The notes: generated from the sequence alone by a model not told the origin. DNA of 64,000 nucleotides from Cystobacter ferrugineus (GCF_001887355.1 NZ_MPIN01000006.1:124001-188000), one strand, 5' to 3'. Shown: positions 45,495-54,946, numbered from the stretch's first letter. A program made the numbers and translations.

Positions 45495-46616
45495 TCAGAC
45501 CCTCTCGAACAACCTGCCGGGGTGCTGGATCACGAATCCCGACAGCTCCAGTTCCACCAGGGCGCTGGTGAGCGCCGCGGGGGAGAGCTGGCTGCCGGCC
45601 AACACCTCATCGAATGATTTGGGAACCCGGTTCAACACCTGATAGGCCCCTCTCGCTTCCACCGAGAGTTCTTCCCACGAAGAACCCTCCGCTGGCGGCA
45701 CGTGCCGGTGGGGAAGGATCCCCACGGCCCGCCAGACCTCTTCAACGGACAGACACGCGCGGGCGTGACCATCACGCAACAATGCGTTACACCCCGCCGC
45801 CGCCTCGTTCAGCACGTCTCCGGGCAGGGCGAACACCGGACGGCCCTGCGCCCGGCCCGCCTCCGCCGTGTAGAGACTGCCCGAACCCACCCCCGCCCGA
45901 AGAACCACCACCGCGTCCGACGCGCCAGCAATGAGCCGGTTGCGCCGGGGAAACGTCGTCGTGCTCGCCCGCACGCCCGGGGGCAGTTCGCTGAAGAACA
46001 CCCCCCCCCGGGCCAGGAAGTGCGGCAGCAGCCGGGCCTGGGCGGGATCCAACTCGTCCAGCGCCGAGCCGAGGAAGGCCCACGTCTCGCCCCCGGCATC
46101 CATCGCGCCCCAGTGGCAGGCCCGATCCACCCCGGCCGCGGCGCCCGACACCACCCCGACCCCCCCTTCCGCCACCTGCCGCGCGAACGTCCGGGCGAAG
46201 GGAAGAAATCCCTGATCCGGATGCCGGCTGCCCACCAACGCGGCGCGGCGCCGCGGCGGGCCGATCTGTCCCCGGTAGAACAGAAGCGGAGGCGCGTCGT
46301 CCGTTTCGGCCAGGCGCGCCGGGTAGGCGGGCTGGCCCTGGAAGGCCAGGCCCATCCCCGCCCGAGCACAGCGCTCCAGCAGTTGCGTGGCGAGCGGTTC
46401 CAACGCGGAGAACCCGGCGAGCCGGCGGCGGACAGGGGGAGGCAGCGGCGCTTCGGCGAGCCAGTCCCTCACCGGGCAGGAGGCCAGCGAGGCCAGCCCT
46501 CCCCTGGCAAAGGAGCGCAGACGCTCGAGGGTTCTCGGACCCAGACCCGGAACCGACCAGAGCGCCAGGAGCGCGTGTTGCTCCGCCGTGTAGCTGTTCG
46601 CCGTGACGTCCACCAT
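45495..46616 (-). CDS. dprA: DNA processing protein DprA
   Basis: 373 residues. Protects incoming single-stranded DNA and loads RecA during transformation. An N-terminal HhH-like region (LLALWSVPGLGPRTLERLRS), then the Rossmann DprA core: ALVGSRHPDQGFLPFA, VVSGAAAGVDRACH, ELPPGVRASTTTFPRRNRLI and VFALPGD. A C-terminal winged-helix-like domain (SFDEVLAGSQLSPAALTSALVELELSG) resembles the Z-DNA-like DML1 domain. The start is ATG 46616 with a G-rich upstream. It begins the dprA-topA unit. Confidence 0.92.
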   Translation of the reverse strand: MVDVTANSYTAEQHALLALWSVPGLGPRTLERLRSFARGGLASLASCPVRDWLAEAPLPPPVRRRLAGFSALEPLATQLLERCARAGMGLAFQGQPAYPARLAETDDAPPLLFYRGQIGPPRRRAALVGSRHPDQGFLPFARTFARQVAEGGVGVVSGAAAGVDRACHWGAMDAGGETWAFLGSALDELDPAQARLLPHFLARGGVFFSELPPGVRASTTTFPRRNRLIAGASDAVVVLRAGVGSGSLYTAEAGRAQGRPVFALPGDVLNEAAAGCNALLRDGHARACLSVEEVWRAVGILPHRHVPPAEGSSWEELSVEARGAYQVLNRVPKSFDEVLAGSQLSPAALTSALVELELSGFVIQHPGRLFERV

Positions 46617-46806
46617 GCCCCACCCCCTTCCCCGAGCCACCTATATAGAGGATGGGTCCGACGGAAAGAGGTCGGCACACATAAACACCTGACCGCCGGT
46701 GGTCAAGCGGGACGTCCCTGGAAGTAGGGCTCGCGGGGGGCGATTCCGTGGGTGCGATGTCCACACGGACGCCTGGACTGAACGGCGGGACAGGAGGGCG
46801 GGCGCG

Positions 46807-48015
46807 TCAGCGCTGGGCCGTGGAGGCCGCGTCCACGCGCATCACCACCGGGTCGCCGGGGCCCACTTCCTGGAGGGAGCGCGTGATGAGGCAGTTGGAG
46901 GTGCGCTCCTTGACCTCGGTGACGAGGCACAGGCCGATGTCCTCCGTGGGCAGCTCCACCGGCTGGTTCTTCTTGCCGATGGGCAGCTCGAACTTGAGGA
47001 TTTCCTGCCGGGCGGGATCTCCCTGGCGGGTGATGGTGAAGGTGTTGCCCGGCTGGACGCCATCGGCACTGCCCCGGTCGATCACCAGGATGTGATGCTC
47101 CGCGGCGAGGCTCAGGTAGGGCACGAGCGCGGTGAGGACCACGCCCTTGACCTCCTTCTGGTTGCGGCGGGGCACCACCGAGTCGGCCATGCGCTCGCCA
47201 TAGGGGCCCACCAGATCGCCGCGCACCACGGGATCCCACGTCTCCATGACCTGCGCCTTGACGTAGTCCTTGCCCAGCGCCGTCACGCGCAGCATGCCCA
47301 CGAACTCGGTGAGGTAGCCCACCGGCTTCTTCGTCACCGGGTGGAAGATCTGCTCCGCGGTGTGGAACACCACGTAGCGGTCGCCGAGCTTCGCGTCCGT
47401 CTTGCGCTTGAAGCGCACGTAGGTGGTGTCCGGGAAGGAGAGCATCTCCGCGCCGCTGCTGGAGCCCTCGATGCGGCCCGCCTCGTCCAGCTCGCGCGCG
47501 GTGACGAAGGCCTGCGTCATCACCGAGCGCCCGGACTTGGGCGAGTAGGAGATCTTCCCGCTCACCTCCACGTCGTCGCCCGCCGTCTCCGAGGGCACGG
47601 GGGCGTCGTCACCGGAAGCCACGGGGCCAACGCCCGCCTCCACGCGCGAGGGGACCTCCTCGCCCGCGGCGAAGAAGCGCACGTTGTTGCCGGGGTAGAT
47701 CCAGTGCGGGTTGGCGATCTCCGGGTTGTAGGACCAGACCTTGGGCCAGTACCAGGGGCTGCCCAGGTAGCGCTGGGACAGGTCCCACAGCGTGTCGCCC
47801 GTCTGGACGGTGTGGACCTCGCCAGGAGCGGACTCGCGGCCGCCCTGCCCCGGAGGAAGCGTGACGCGGCCCGGGCGCGAGGCGGGAGCCTCCTCGTCCA
47901 CCACGTCACTGCCTTCGGTCTCGTCACCGGTCTCGGGCTCCGATTCGTCCTGCGCCCAGACGGGCGGCGCGAGGACGGCGGCGAGAAGGAGCGAGGAGAG
48001 GATCCGCGAGCGCAT
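46807..48015 (-). CDS. LysM-domain exported protein
   Basis: 402 residues. A Sec signal (ILSSLLLAAVLAPPVWAQ) is followed by an acidic linker and one LysM domain, VHTVQTGDTLWDLSQRYLGS ... PEIANPHWIYPGNNVRF (about 67-115). The remaining 270 residues are beta-rich with YVRFKRKTDAKLGDRYVVFH and IDRGSADGVQPGNTF, resembling FlgT/YgaU-like regions in other myxobacterial LysM proteins. It should bind peptidoglycan. It follows the CpoB-like gene at 24 bp. Confidence 0.78.
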   Translation of the reverse strand: MRSRILSSLLLAAVLAPPVWAQDESEPETGDETEGSDVVDEEAPASRPGRVTLPPGQGGRESAPGEVHTVQTGDTLWDLSQRYLGSPWYWPKVWSYNPEIANPHWIYPGNNVRFFAAGEEVPSRVEAGVGPVASGDDAPVPSETAGDDVEVSGKISYSPKSGRSVMTQAFVTARELDEAGRIEGSSSGAEMLSFPDTTYVRFKRKTDAKLGDRYVVFHTAEQIFHPVTKKPVGYLTEFVGMLRVTALGKDYVKAQVMETWDPVVRGDLVGPYGERMADSVVPRRNQKEVKGVVLTALVPYLSLAAEHHILVIDRGSADGVQPGNTFTITRQGDPARQEILKFELPIGKKNQPVELPTEDIGLCLVTEVKERTSNCLITRSLQEVGPGDPVVMRVDAASTAQR

Positions 48016-48039
48016 TCGGATGACTTCCTTTCGGACTGC

Positions 48040-48843
48040 TTAGTGCGAGAGGGACGCGAGCCGCTGCTCCGCCTGGGTGGCGGCGGCCGTGCCCGGAAAC
48101 TGGGTGAGGATACGGGTGTAGAGGGCCCGGGCGTCGTCCTTCTGCTCGAGCCGCAGCCGGCACTCGGCCAGCCGGAGCATGCCGTCCAGCACGGCGTCAC
48201 CGGCGGGATAGCGGGAGATCAGCCGCTCGAACGTGCCGGCCGCGGAGGCATAGTCCTTGAGCCCCATCTGCCCGAGTCCGCTGAAGTAGAGCGCGTTGTC
48301 GGCGCGGGCGTGACGGGGGTTGTTCTCGGCGAAGCCCAGCAGCGTGGTCACCCCACCCTCCACGTTGCCGGTGCGCAGCGCCGCCACGGCCTGCTCGAAG
48401 GCGGCGTCCAATCCGGAGTCCGAGGCCTTCGGCGCCAGGGCCTCGTCGCTGGTGGAGCCCTCATCGGGCGAGGCGCTCACGAACAACTCCATGTCCTCGT
48501 CCGAGGGCTCGACGACGTCCACGCGCACGGGCAGCGCGGGCGCGGGCTCGGCACGGGGCTTGAGCTTCACCACCGCCAGCTCGGGAGTGACGAGGGCGGA
48601 CGTGGCCGAGGCCTCGGGGGCCGGGGCGGGCTCGGCGGCGGGCGTGGCGGCACGCGAGGCACGGGCCTGCTTCACGCTCGCGAGCATCTCCATCCGCTCG
48701 AGGCGCTTCTCCAGGTGCGACTGGGCCTCGCGCAGCGAGCGCACCTCGGCCCTCAACGACACCAGCTCCGAGTTGGAGGCGGAGTTCGTGGTGGCGCAGG
48801 CGGTCAGCGCACACAGCGGGACGATGGCAAGCAGTGGGCGAAT
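48040..48843 (-). CDS. CpoB/YbgF-like TPR lipoprotein with apparent ATT start
   Basis: 267 residues if translated from ATT 48843. The N-terminus reads (M)RPLLAIVPLCALTACATTNS, a clear lipoprotein signal with lipobox LTAC. A coiled coil (LVSLRAEVRSLREAQSHLEK) and a disordered Ala/Pro/Glu region follow, then TPRs (GQMGLKDYASAAGTFERLIS, AECRLRLEQKDDARALYTRI), as in CpoB, which coordinates septal peptidoglycan synthesis with Tol-Pal. Between the upstream in-frame TGA (48910-48912) and this signal there is no ATG, GTG or TTG. GGAG lies 9 bases before the ATT. GTG 48762 would be in frame but removes the whole signal. Confidence 0.78.
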   Translation of the reverse strand: MRPLLAIVPLCALTACATTNSASNSELVSLRAEVRSLREAQSHLEKRLERMEMLASVKQARASRAATPAAEPAPAPEASATSALVTPELAVVKLKPRAEPAPALPVRVDVVEPSDEDMELFVSASPDEGSTSDEALAPKASDSGLDAAFEQAVAALRTGNVEGGVTTLLGFAENNPRHARADNALYFSGLGQMGLKDYASAAGTFERLISRYPAGDAVLDGMLRLAECRLRLEQKDDARALYTRILTQFPGTAAATQAEQRLASLSH

Positions 48844-48909
48844 GGCGCGGTGCTCCGGAGCGGCCTGGGGGAGATCCTTCCGGAGGATAGGAAGCAGCGC
48901 CGGAGACCG

Positions 48910-49695
48910 TCAAGAAATCGGCCCGGACGCGGCCGGGAACCGGTGCACCACGAAGTTGAGGTGGCGGCCCGTGCGCCCCGCGTCGCGCCGGTGGGAGAAG
49001 AACCGCCGCGCGTCACACGCGGTGCAGGGGGCCAGCACGTCCACCCGCTCCGCGAGCAACCCCGCGCCCAGCAACGTCTCGCGCACGGCGCGTGAGAGAT
49101 CCAGTCGCACCTGGGAGCCCTCGCGCACCACCACCTGTGGACCGAAGCAAGCAGTGAAGCGCTCGCCCAGCTCCTCGGAGACGACGTAGCAGCAGCGCTG
49201 GATGCACGGGCCCACCGCCGCGAGCAGCCGCTCAGGACGCGAGCCGCGCGCGACCAGGGCCTCCACCGCGCGCGCCACGATGCGCGCCTCCGTCCCCTTC
49301 CAGCCCGAGTGCACCGCCGCCACGCGCTGGCCCTCGGGGTCCACCAGCAACACCGGCACGCAGTCCGCCGTCCCCACCCCCACCCAATGCCCCGGCCGGT
49401 CCGTCCAGAGGCCATCCGCCTCGCCCTCGGGAGGCCGCGGCTCCTCGCTCCCCTCCCCCGCTCCCGCCTCCACCACGCGCTCTCCATGCACCTGCTTCAC
49501 CGTGTGCAGCGTGGCGAGCGGGACGCCCAGCTCCGCGGCCAGGCGCTGGTGGTTCTCCACCACGCGCTCGCGCACGTCACCCACGGCGAAGCCCAGGTTG
49601 AGCGAGGCGAAGGGCTCCTCGGACACGCCCCCCTCACGGGTGGTGAAGCCATGAGGGACCGGGAGCAGAGAAGATTGGAGGAAGGAGCGGCTCAT
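48910..49695 (-). CDS. pgeF: Peptidoglycan editing factor / laccase-domain protein
   Basis: 261 residues, DUF152 (Cu-oxidase_4) fold. Zinc/active-site residues: H70 in VKQVHGERV, C112 in GTADCVPVLL and H129 in AVHSGWKG. FTTREGGVSEEPFASLNLG is the standard start. In E. coli the enzyme removes L-Ser-type mistakes from UDP-MurNAc precursors; family members also show purine nucleoside or oxidase activity. ATG 49695 is chosen as the start of homology. It precedes the CpoB-like gene, and both concern peptidoglycan. Confidence 0.85.
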   Translation of the reverse strand: MSRSFLQSSLLPVPHGFTTREGGVSEEPFASLNLGFAVGDVRERVVENHQRLAAELGVPLATLHTVKQVHGERVVEAGAGEGSEEPRPPEGEADGLWTDRPGHWVGVGTADCVPVLLVDPEGQRVAAVHSGWKGTEARIVARAVEALVARGSRPERLLAAVGPCIQRCCYVVSEELGERFTACFGPQVVVREGSQVRLDLSRAVRETLLGAGLLAERVDVLAPCTACDARRFFSHRRDAGRTGRHLNFVVHRFPAASGPIS

Positions 49696-49778
49696 GATGG
49701 GAACACTCCCGGATATTCTTTCCGACGCGCCACGCAACCTCGTCCTTCCCTTTTTAGAGAATACAGGACGAATGCAGT

Positions 49779-49808
49779 TTGACAGTGTGAGTCAACCGGG
49801 CCGACAAT
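49779..49808 (+). promoter_or_regulatory. Candidate sigma-70 promoter for the diguanylate cyclase
   Basis: TTGACA (49779-49784) and GACAAT (49803-49808) are separated by 18 bp, and the -10 ends 28 bp before the ATG at 49837. The -35 is a perfect consensus; the -10 matches at four of six positions. It lies in the divergent region with pgeF. Confidence 0.5.
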
Positions 49809-49836
49809 CCACCCATTCGAGAGGCCCTCACCCTCC

Positions 49837-51744
49837 ATGCCATCGGGTTTCAACACCATCGGCAGGAAGCTCCTGCGGAGCGTTGCCCTGCCGGGGCTGT
49901 TCACGGCCCTGGTGGTCGTGGCCCTGTTCTGGCGGCAGGCCCACGTGGCGACGCGGGACGCCACCCATGACGAAGCGCTGGTGCTCGCGGAGTTCGTGGA
50001 CGCCACCTTCCGGTTGACCACGCCCGCGGGCCAGGCCCCGCACGCGCCCGTCGCCGAGCTCCTGGCGGCCAACACCCGGCTGCTGGGCTCCACCATGGAG
50101 CTCAACGTGCTGTCGCCGCAGGGGCTCATCCTCTGGTCGACCCAGCCGCAAGAGGTGGGCCTGCGCCACCCGGCGGCGGCGCTGCTGACGGCGCCCGGTC
50201 CCCAGTGGGCGCGCTCGGACGAGCATCAGACGGAAGTGCTCCGTCCGCTCGGGGACAAGGCGTGCGAGGGGTGTCATGCGGGCGCGAGCGAGCGGCCCGT
50301 GGGCCTGCTGCACCTGCGCGCGGCGGAGCCCGTGGTGCACCGCGAGCTGTCCGACGCCTTGATGGGCGCGCTGGTGGCGGTGTTCGTGCTGGGCTCCCTG
50401 CTCATCGTCGCCACCGGCACGTCGCTGCACTTCTTCCTCGTGCGCCCCTTGCGCCGGCTGATGGCCGCCATGCGGCGCGCCGAGGAGGGGGACGTGCTGG
50501 TGCGCGCCGAGGCGGGCGACTCGGACGAGCTGGCGAGGCTCGGCGCGGCCTTCAACGCCATGCTGGCGCGCCTCACCTCCATGAAGGCCGAGGAGATCGA
50601 CACCCACCGGGATCTCGAGGAGACGAGGCACAAGCTCTCCCTCAAGGAGGAGCTGGAGGAGCGCGTCGCGGAGCTGGGCCTGCTCTGCGACGTGGCGCAC
50701 TCGCTCAACTCCACGCTCGAGCTACCGGAAATGCTCGCGCGCATCACCCAGCTCGTCCCCGAGCGGCTCCACATCCCGGACTTCTCCATCATGCTCGTCA
50801 ACGCGGACGGGCTGCTGGAGATCAAGCGCACCTTCCCGGCGGACCCGGTGCTGGAGGGGATGACCTTCCGCTTCGGCGAGGGCATCTGCGGGCGCGCGGC
50901 GGCGACCCAGCGCAGCGTGTACGTGCCGGACGTGGCGGAGCCCTCGAGCCAGTACGCCCGGCGGGACGAGCGGCCGGAGCACGAGCGCGGGGCGATATTG
51001 AGCGTGCCCCTGGTGCACACGAAGACGGTGCTCGGCGTGCTCAACTTCCAACGCCCGGAGGTGGCCAGCTTCTCTCCCCAGGAGCTGGAGCTGCTCACCA
51101 CGGTGGCCGACCAGGTCGCCGCGGCGGTGAAGAACGCCCTCCTGCACACCGAGGCGGTGCGGCTCACCCTGACGGATCCCCTCACCGGCGTGCCCAACCG
51201 CCGCCACCTCTTCACCCGGCTGGAGCTGGAGGTGGCGCGCGCCCAGCGCTTCGGCACCCACGTGTCCATCCTCATGGTGGACATCGATCACTTCAAGAAG
51301 CTCAACGACGCCGCGGGCCATCGCGCCGGGGACGAGGCGCTGCGCAAGGTGTGCGACGTGCTGCGCGCGCGCGTGCGCAAGGTGGACACGCTCGCGCGCT
51401 ACGGCGGCGAGGAGTTCATGCTCGTGCTCTCCAACGTGTCCAAGAAGGACGCGCACGAGGTGGCCGAGAAGCTGCGGCGCGCCGTGGTGGAGGCTCCCCA
51501 GCTCGCCGCGTCCACCCAGCCGGGCGGCCACATCACCGTGTCCATTGGCGTGGCCACCCTGCCCACCGACGCGACCGCCCAGGACAACCTGGTGGATTGC
51601 GCCGACGCCGCCCTCTACGCGAGCAAGCGCGGCGGCCGCAACCGCGTCACCAGCTACGAGCCCGGCATGGAGGTCCACCCGGATCGGGAGCGGGGCTTGA
51701 GCCGCCCCCATGATCCGTCCGCGGCCCCCATGGCCAAGGCCTGA
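49837..51744 (+). CDS. Membrane diguanylate cyclase with c-type heme motif, HAMP and GAF
   Basis: 635 residues. TM1 about 15-33 and TM2 about 173-197 flank a periplasmic domain that contains CEGCH (143-147), a covalent heme c site. HAMP about 197-250, coiled linker, GAF about 285-435, GGDEF 445-605. The active site is YGGEEF (523-527), a functional GGEEF, preceded by RKVD (514-517), the product-inhibition I-site at the correct five-residue spacing. It should make c-di-GMP in response to a redox or gas signal at the heme and a second input at GAF. Possible receivers include the PilZ protein at 36206, by inference only. The start is ATG 49837. Confidence 0.88.
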   Translation: MPSGFNTIGRKLLRSVALPGLFTALVVVALFWRQAHVATRDATHDEALVLAEFVDATFRLTTPAGQAPHAPVAELLAANTRLLGSTMELNVLSPQGLILWSTQPQEVGLRHPAAALLTAPGPQWARSDEHQTEVLRPLGDKACEGCHAGASERPVGLLHLRAAEPVVHRELSDALMGALVAVFVLGSLLIVATGTSLHFFLVRPLRRLMAAMRRAEEGDVLVRAEAGDSDELARLGAAFNAMLARLTSMKAEEIDTHRDLEETRHKLSLKEELEERVAELGLLCDVAHSLNSTLELPEMLARITQLVPERLHIPDFSIMLVNADGLLEIKRTFPADPVLEGMTFRFGEGICGRAAATQRSVYVPDVAEPSSQYARRDERPEHERGAILSVPLVHTKTVLGVLNFQRPEVASFSPQELELLTTVADQVAAAVKNALLHTEAVRLTLTDPLTGVPNRRHLFTRLELEVARAQRFGTHVSILMVDIDHFKKLNDAAGHRAGDEALRKVCDVLRARVRKVDTLARYGGEEFMLVLSNVSKKDAHEVAEKLRRAVVEAPQLAASTQPGGHITVSIGVATLPTDATAQDNLVDCADAALYASKRGGRNRVTSYEPGMEVHPDRERGLSRPHDPSAAPMAKA

Positions 51745-51753
51745 GCGGCGGGC

Positions 51754-53208
51754 TCAGGGTGACGTCGGCAACGTCAGGGCACGCAGCGCGCGCCCGCCCG
51801 GCAACGCCACGCGCAAGAGCAGCGTGCTGCCCGCGGGCGCCTTGCGGATGATGCTCGCCAGTTCCTGCGCGCTGGCCACCGGCTTGCGGTTGACCTCCAC
51901 CACCACCATGCCCGGCTCCAACTGAGCGCGCTCGGCGGGCGAGCCCGGCTGCACCTCCGTCACCATCGCGCCCCTGGCCGAGTCCAACCCGGCGCGCTCG
52001 GCGATGCGCGGATCCAGGTTGCTCAAGGACACGCCCACGCGCGCCTTGGAGGACTGCTCCTCGTCCTCCTGGCCCTGGCGCGGACGCACCCCGAGGTTCT
52101 CCAGGTCCGGACGCGTGCCGAGCTGCACCTTGAGCGTCTGCCGCTTGCCCTCGCGGAAGACCTCCAGCGCGGAGGTGCTGCCCGGCTTCTTGAGCGCCAC
52201 CGAGCGGGTGAGCGAGCTGCCCGAGCCCACCTTCTGTCCGTCGATGGAGACGATGACGTCATCCACCTTCATGCCCGCGCGTCCCGCCGGGGAGTTGTCG
52301 TTCACCTGGTTGACGATGGCGCCTTCCTTGACGGGCAGTTGCAGGGCCCGGGCGATGTCCTCGTCCAGGTCCTGGATGCCAATGCCCAGCCAGGCGCGCG
52401 TCACCGCGCCCTCCTTCTCGAGCTGGGGCAGGAGCGCCTTCACCTGGTTGCTCGGCACCGCGAAGCCGATGCCCGTGCCGCCGCCGACGATGGCGGTGTT
52501 GATGCCCACCACCTCGCCCTTGAGGTTGAAGAGCGGACCCCCCGAGTTGCCCGGGTTGATGGCGGCGTCCGTCTGCAGGAAGTCGTCGTAGGGACCGGAG
52601 TGGATGTTGCGCGCGCGCGCGGAGAGGATGCCGCTGCTCACGCTCGAGGCCAGCCCGAACGGGTTGCCAATGGCCACCACCCAGTCACCCACGCGCATCG
52701 CGTCCGAGTCGCCGAGCTTCACCGTGGGCAGGTTCTCCGCCTTCTTGAGCTGGATGAGCGCCACGTCGGTGAGCGGATCCCTGCCGACGATCTCCGCGTT
52801 GAAGCTGCGCCCGTCATCCAGCCGGACGCGGATGGACACCGCGCCCTCCACGACGTGGTTGTTGGTCAACACCAGGCCCTTGGAGTCGATGATGAAACCC
52901 GAGCCGGTGCCCTGGCGGATGGGCTCGCGGCGGGAGCCCCGGGGATCCTCGCCTCCGAAGAAGCGATCAAAGGGCGTCAGTTGCCGCTCGCCCCGGCTGG
53001 AGGTGGACTGGACGTCCACGTTGACGACAGCGCCCTTGACGGACTCGACCAGCGGAGCGAGCGAGGGCAGGGCCTGCGCCTCCTTCGTGGCGGGCTGGAG
53101 CACGTTCTGGGGAGACTGCGAAGCCGCCTGGGCGTGCGCCAGCAAGGGCAGCGCGACGAAGGCAGCACCCGCGATGGCACTCCGCGGAAAATTCGTTCGT
53201 TTGGTCAT
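51754..53208 (-). CDS. Periplasmic serine protease HtrA/DegP
   Basis: 484 residues. A Sec signal (SAIAGAAFVALPLLAHAQA) leads to a trypsin-like domain with the full triad: His in LTNNHVVEG, Asp in LTDVALIQL and Ser in INPGNSGGPLF. Two PDZ domains follow (about 270-370, WLGIGIQDLDEDIARALQLP; and 395-480, VGVSLSNLDPRIAERAGLDS). This is DegP/DegQ/MucD architecture, a periplasmic quality-control protease. ATG 53208 is chosen with GGGAG close by; the upstream open frame to 53286 has no signal. It stands alone. Confidence 0.92.
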   Translation of the reverse strand: MTKRTNFPRSAIAGAAFVALPLLAHAQAASQSPQNVLQPATKEAQALPSLAPLVESVKGAVVNVDVQSTSSRGERQLTPFDRFFGGEDPRGSRREPIRQGTGSGFIIDSKGLVLTNNHVVEGAVSIRVRLDDGRSFNAEIVGRDPLTDVALIQLKKAENLPTVKLGDSDAMRVGDWVVAIGNPFGLASSVSSGILSARARNIHSGPYDDFLQTDAAINPGNSGGPLFNLKGEVVGINTAIVGGGTGIGFAVPSNQVKALLPQLEKEGAVTRAWLGIGIQDLDEDIARALQLPVKEGAIVNQVNDNSPAGRAGMKVDDVIVSIDGQKVGSGSSLTRSVALKKPGSTSALEVFREGKRQTLKVQLGTRPDLENLGVRPRQGQEDEEQSSKARVGVSLSNLDPRIAERAGLDSARGAMVTEVQPGSPAERAQLEPGMVVVEVNRKPVASAQELASIIRKAPAGSTLLLRVALPGGRALRALTLPTSP

Positions 53209-53295
53209 GACTCTCCCGACATAAGACACGAAGACACCGAAGCAAGGCGGAAGCGCCCCGTCCGTACGACATAACAACGCGAGCACCCCCCTCTT

Positions 53296-53313
53296 CCCCC
53301 GAATGCAAGGGGG
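53296..53313. terminator. Weak stem-loop after the GH57 gene
   Basis: CCCCC (53296-53300) and GGGGG (53309-53313) flank an 8-base loop, 30 bp after the stop of the GH57 gene on the minus strand. A short stem only. Confidence 0.25.
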
Positions 53314-53343
53314 ACGAGCGAGCGGTGCCCGGCTCCGGCTGTT

Positions 53344-54936
53344 TCACTCCGGACGGTAGACGCGGTAGTCGATTTCAGGAAACACGGTGCTCGTCGACTC
53401 GAACCGGGTGAGTTGCTCCTCATCGATGCGGCCCGCGCGCAACTGCTCGTGCAGGCGCAGGAAACGCAGCACGTGCTCCTTCGTGCGGCGCACCGCGTAG
53501 TCCACCATGGTCCCCGTCTTCATGATGAAGGCCCAGTCCGAGGACTGCGCGAGCAACAACTCGCGCGCGGCCTGGTTGAGGGCCCGCCGCTGCAGCGTGG
53601 GCGAGTCGTCCGGGAAGTCCTTCGCCAGGGCGATCATCTGCCGGGCGCAGTGGTGGAGGTGGCGGTAGATCCAATCGTTGGCGCCATCCAGCCACATGGT
53701 CGCATAGCCCCCCGCTCCCCAGGAGCTCAGGGGCGGCGTGGCCACCTGGTTCTCCGGATGCGCGGCGAGATCGTCCGAGGGCGTCACCAGCGAGAACGTC
53801 TTCTGCTCCCGCGCCACCTTGCGCAGCAACGCATCGAGGAACCAGGGCCCCTCGAACCACCAGTGGCCGAAGAGTTCCGCGTCGTAGGGCGCCACCACCA
53901 CCGGCTTGCGTCCGCTCACCTTGCCCGCGAGCCACTCGAACTGCTTCTCGCGGTTGAAGAGGAAGTTGCCCGCGTGGACGTCCGCCCGCTCGCGCGCGAG
54001 GTCCGGATCATACGGCTGCTTGTCCTGCGCCTTGCCGGTGATGCGGTAGTACTTGAAGCCCGTGTTCTTGCGATCTCCCGTGGGCTGGATGTAGGGCCGG
54101 ACGTAGTCCAGCTCCAGGTCCCAGCCGATGTCCCGGTAGAACTCCCGGTAGTGGGGATCGCCGGGATAGCCGCGCTCGGCGCTCCACACCTGCTGGCTGC
54201 TCTCCGGATCGCGCGCGTACGCGGCCACGCCCGCCTCGGTGTAGATGGGCGCGAAGGGGCCATTGAGCGGCCGGGGCGTCGCGTCCGTGAGGCCGTGCGT
54301 GTCCACGAAGAAGTAGCGGATGCGCTCGGCCGCGAGGAACTTCTCCACCCCGGGGAAGTAGCCACACTCGGCGAGCCAGATGCCCGGCGCGTCCCGCCCG
54401 AAGGTGAGCCGGTAGTGGCTGGCGGCCACGGAGATCTGCGCACGCACCGCCTCGGGGGTCTGCTGCATCAGCGGCAGGAAGCCGTGCGTGGCGTTGCAGG
54501 TGATGATCTCCAGGTGCCCCGCGTCCTGGAGCCGGCGGAAGGCGCCCACCAGGTCGCGCTTGTAGCGCTCATGGAAGGCCTGACGCAGCGACTCGAAGTG
54601 GTCGCGGTGGAAGCGCGCGAGCCGGCCGAAGACGGGATCATTCCGGGTGCGATGCACCTCGCGCGCGCCCAGCTCGCACAGCCGCTCCAGGCGCTGGGCA
54701 TAGCGGCTCATGAGCAGCTCATCACGCAACATGGTGACGAGCGTGGGCGTGAGCGTGAGCGTCAACCGGAAGGGCACGTCCTCCTCCGCCAGCCGATCGA
54801 AGACGAGCAGCAACGGGAGGTACGTCTCGGAGATGGCCTCGTAGAGCCAGTCCTCCTCCAGGAAGTTCTCGTACTCGGGATGGCGGACGAACGGCAGGTG
54901 CGCGTGCAGGATGATGGCCAGGGAGCCGATGCTCAT
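53344..54936 (-). CDS. GH57 1,4-alpha-glucan branching enzyme
   Basis: 530 residues, close to the Thermus GH57 branching enzyme (about 520). Catalytic nucleophile E190 in GIWLAECGYFPG and acid/base D352 in APYDAELFGHWWFEGP, numbers almost the same as in the Thermus enzyme (E184, D353, from memory). The start HAHLPFVRHPE and the C-terminal DUF1957 region (LLLAQSSDWAFIMKTGTMVD) complete the architecture. It makes alpha-1,6 branches in glycogen-like glucans. ATG 54936 has GAGGG 7 bases upstream, 10 bp after the DUF4912 stop, so the two are one operon. Confidence 0.92.
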   Translation of the reverse strand: MSIGSLAIILHAHLPFVRHPEYENFLEEDWLYEAISETYLPLLLVFDRLAEEDVPFRLTLTLTPTLVTMLRDELLMSRYAQRLERLCELGAREVHRTRNDPVFGRLARFHRDHFESLRQAFHERYKRDLVGAFRRLQDAGHLEIITCNATHGFLPLMQQTPEAVRAQISVAASHYRLTFGRDAPGIWLAECGYFPGVEKFLAAERIRYFFVDTHGLTDATPRPLNGPFAPIYTEAGVAAYARDPESSQQVWSAERGYPGDPHYREFYRDIGWDLELDYVRPYIQPTGDRKNTGFKYYRITGKAQDKQPYDPDLARERADVHAGNFLFNREKQFEWLAGKVSGRKPVVVAPYDAELFGHWWFEGPWFLDALLRKVAREQKTFSLVTPSDDLAAHPENQVATPPLSSWGAGGYATMWLDGANDWIYRHLHHCARQMIALAKDFPDDSPTLQRRALNQAARELLLAQSSDWAFIMKTGTMVDYAVRRTKEHVLRFLRLHEQLRAGRIDEEQLTRFESTSTVFPEIDYRVYRPE

Positions 54937-54946
54937 GTTCTCGCCC

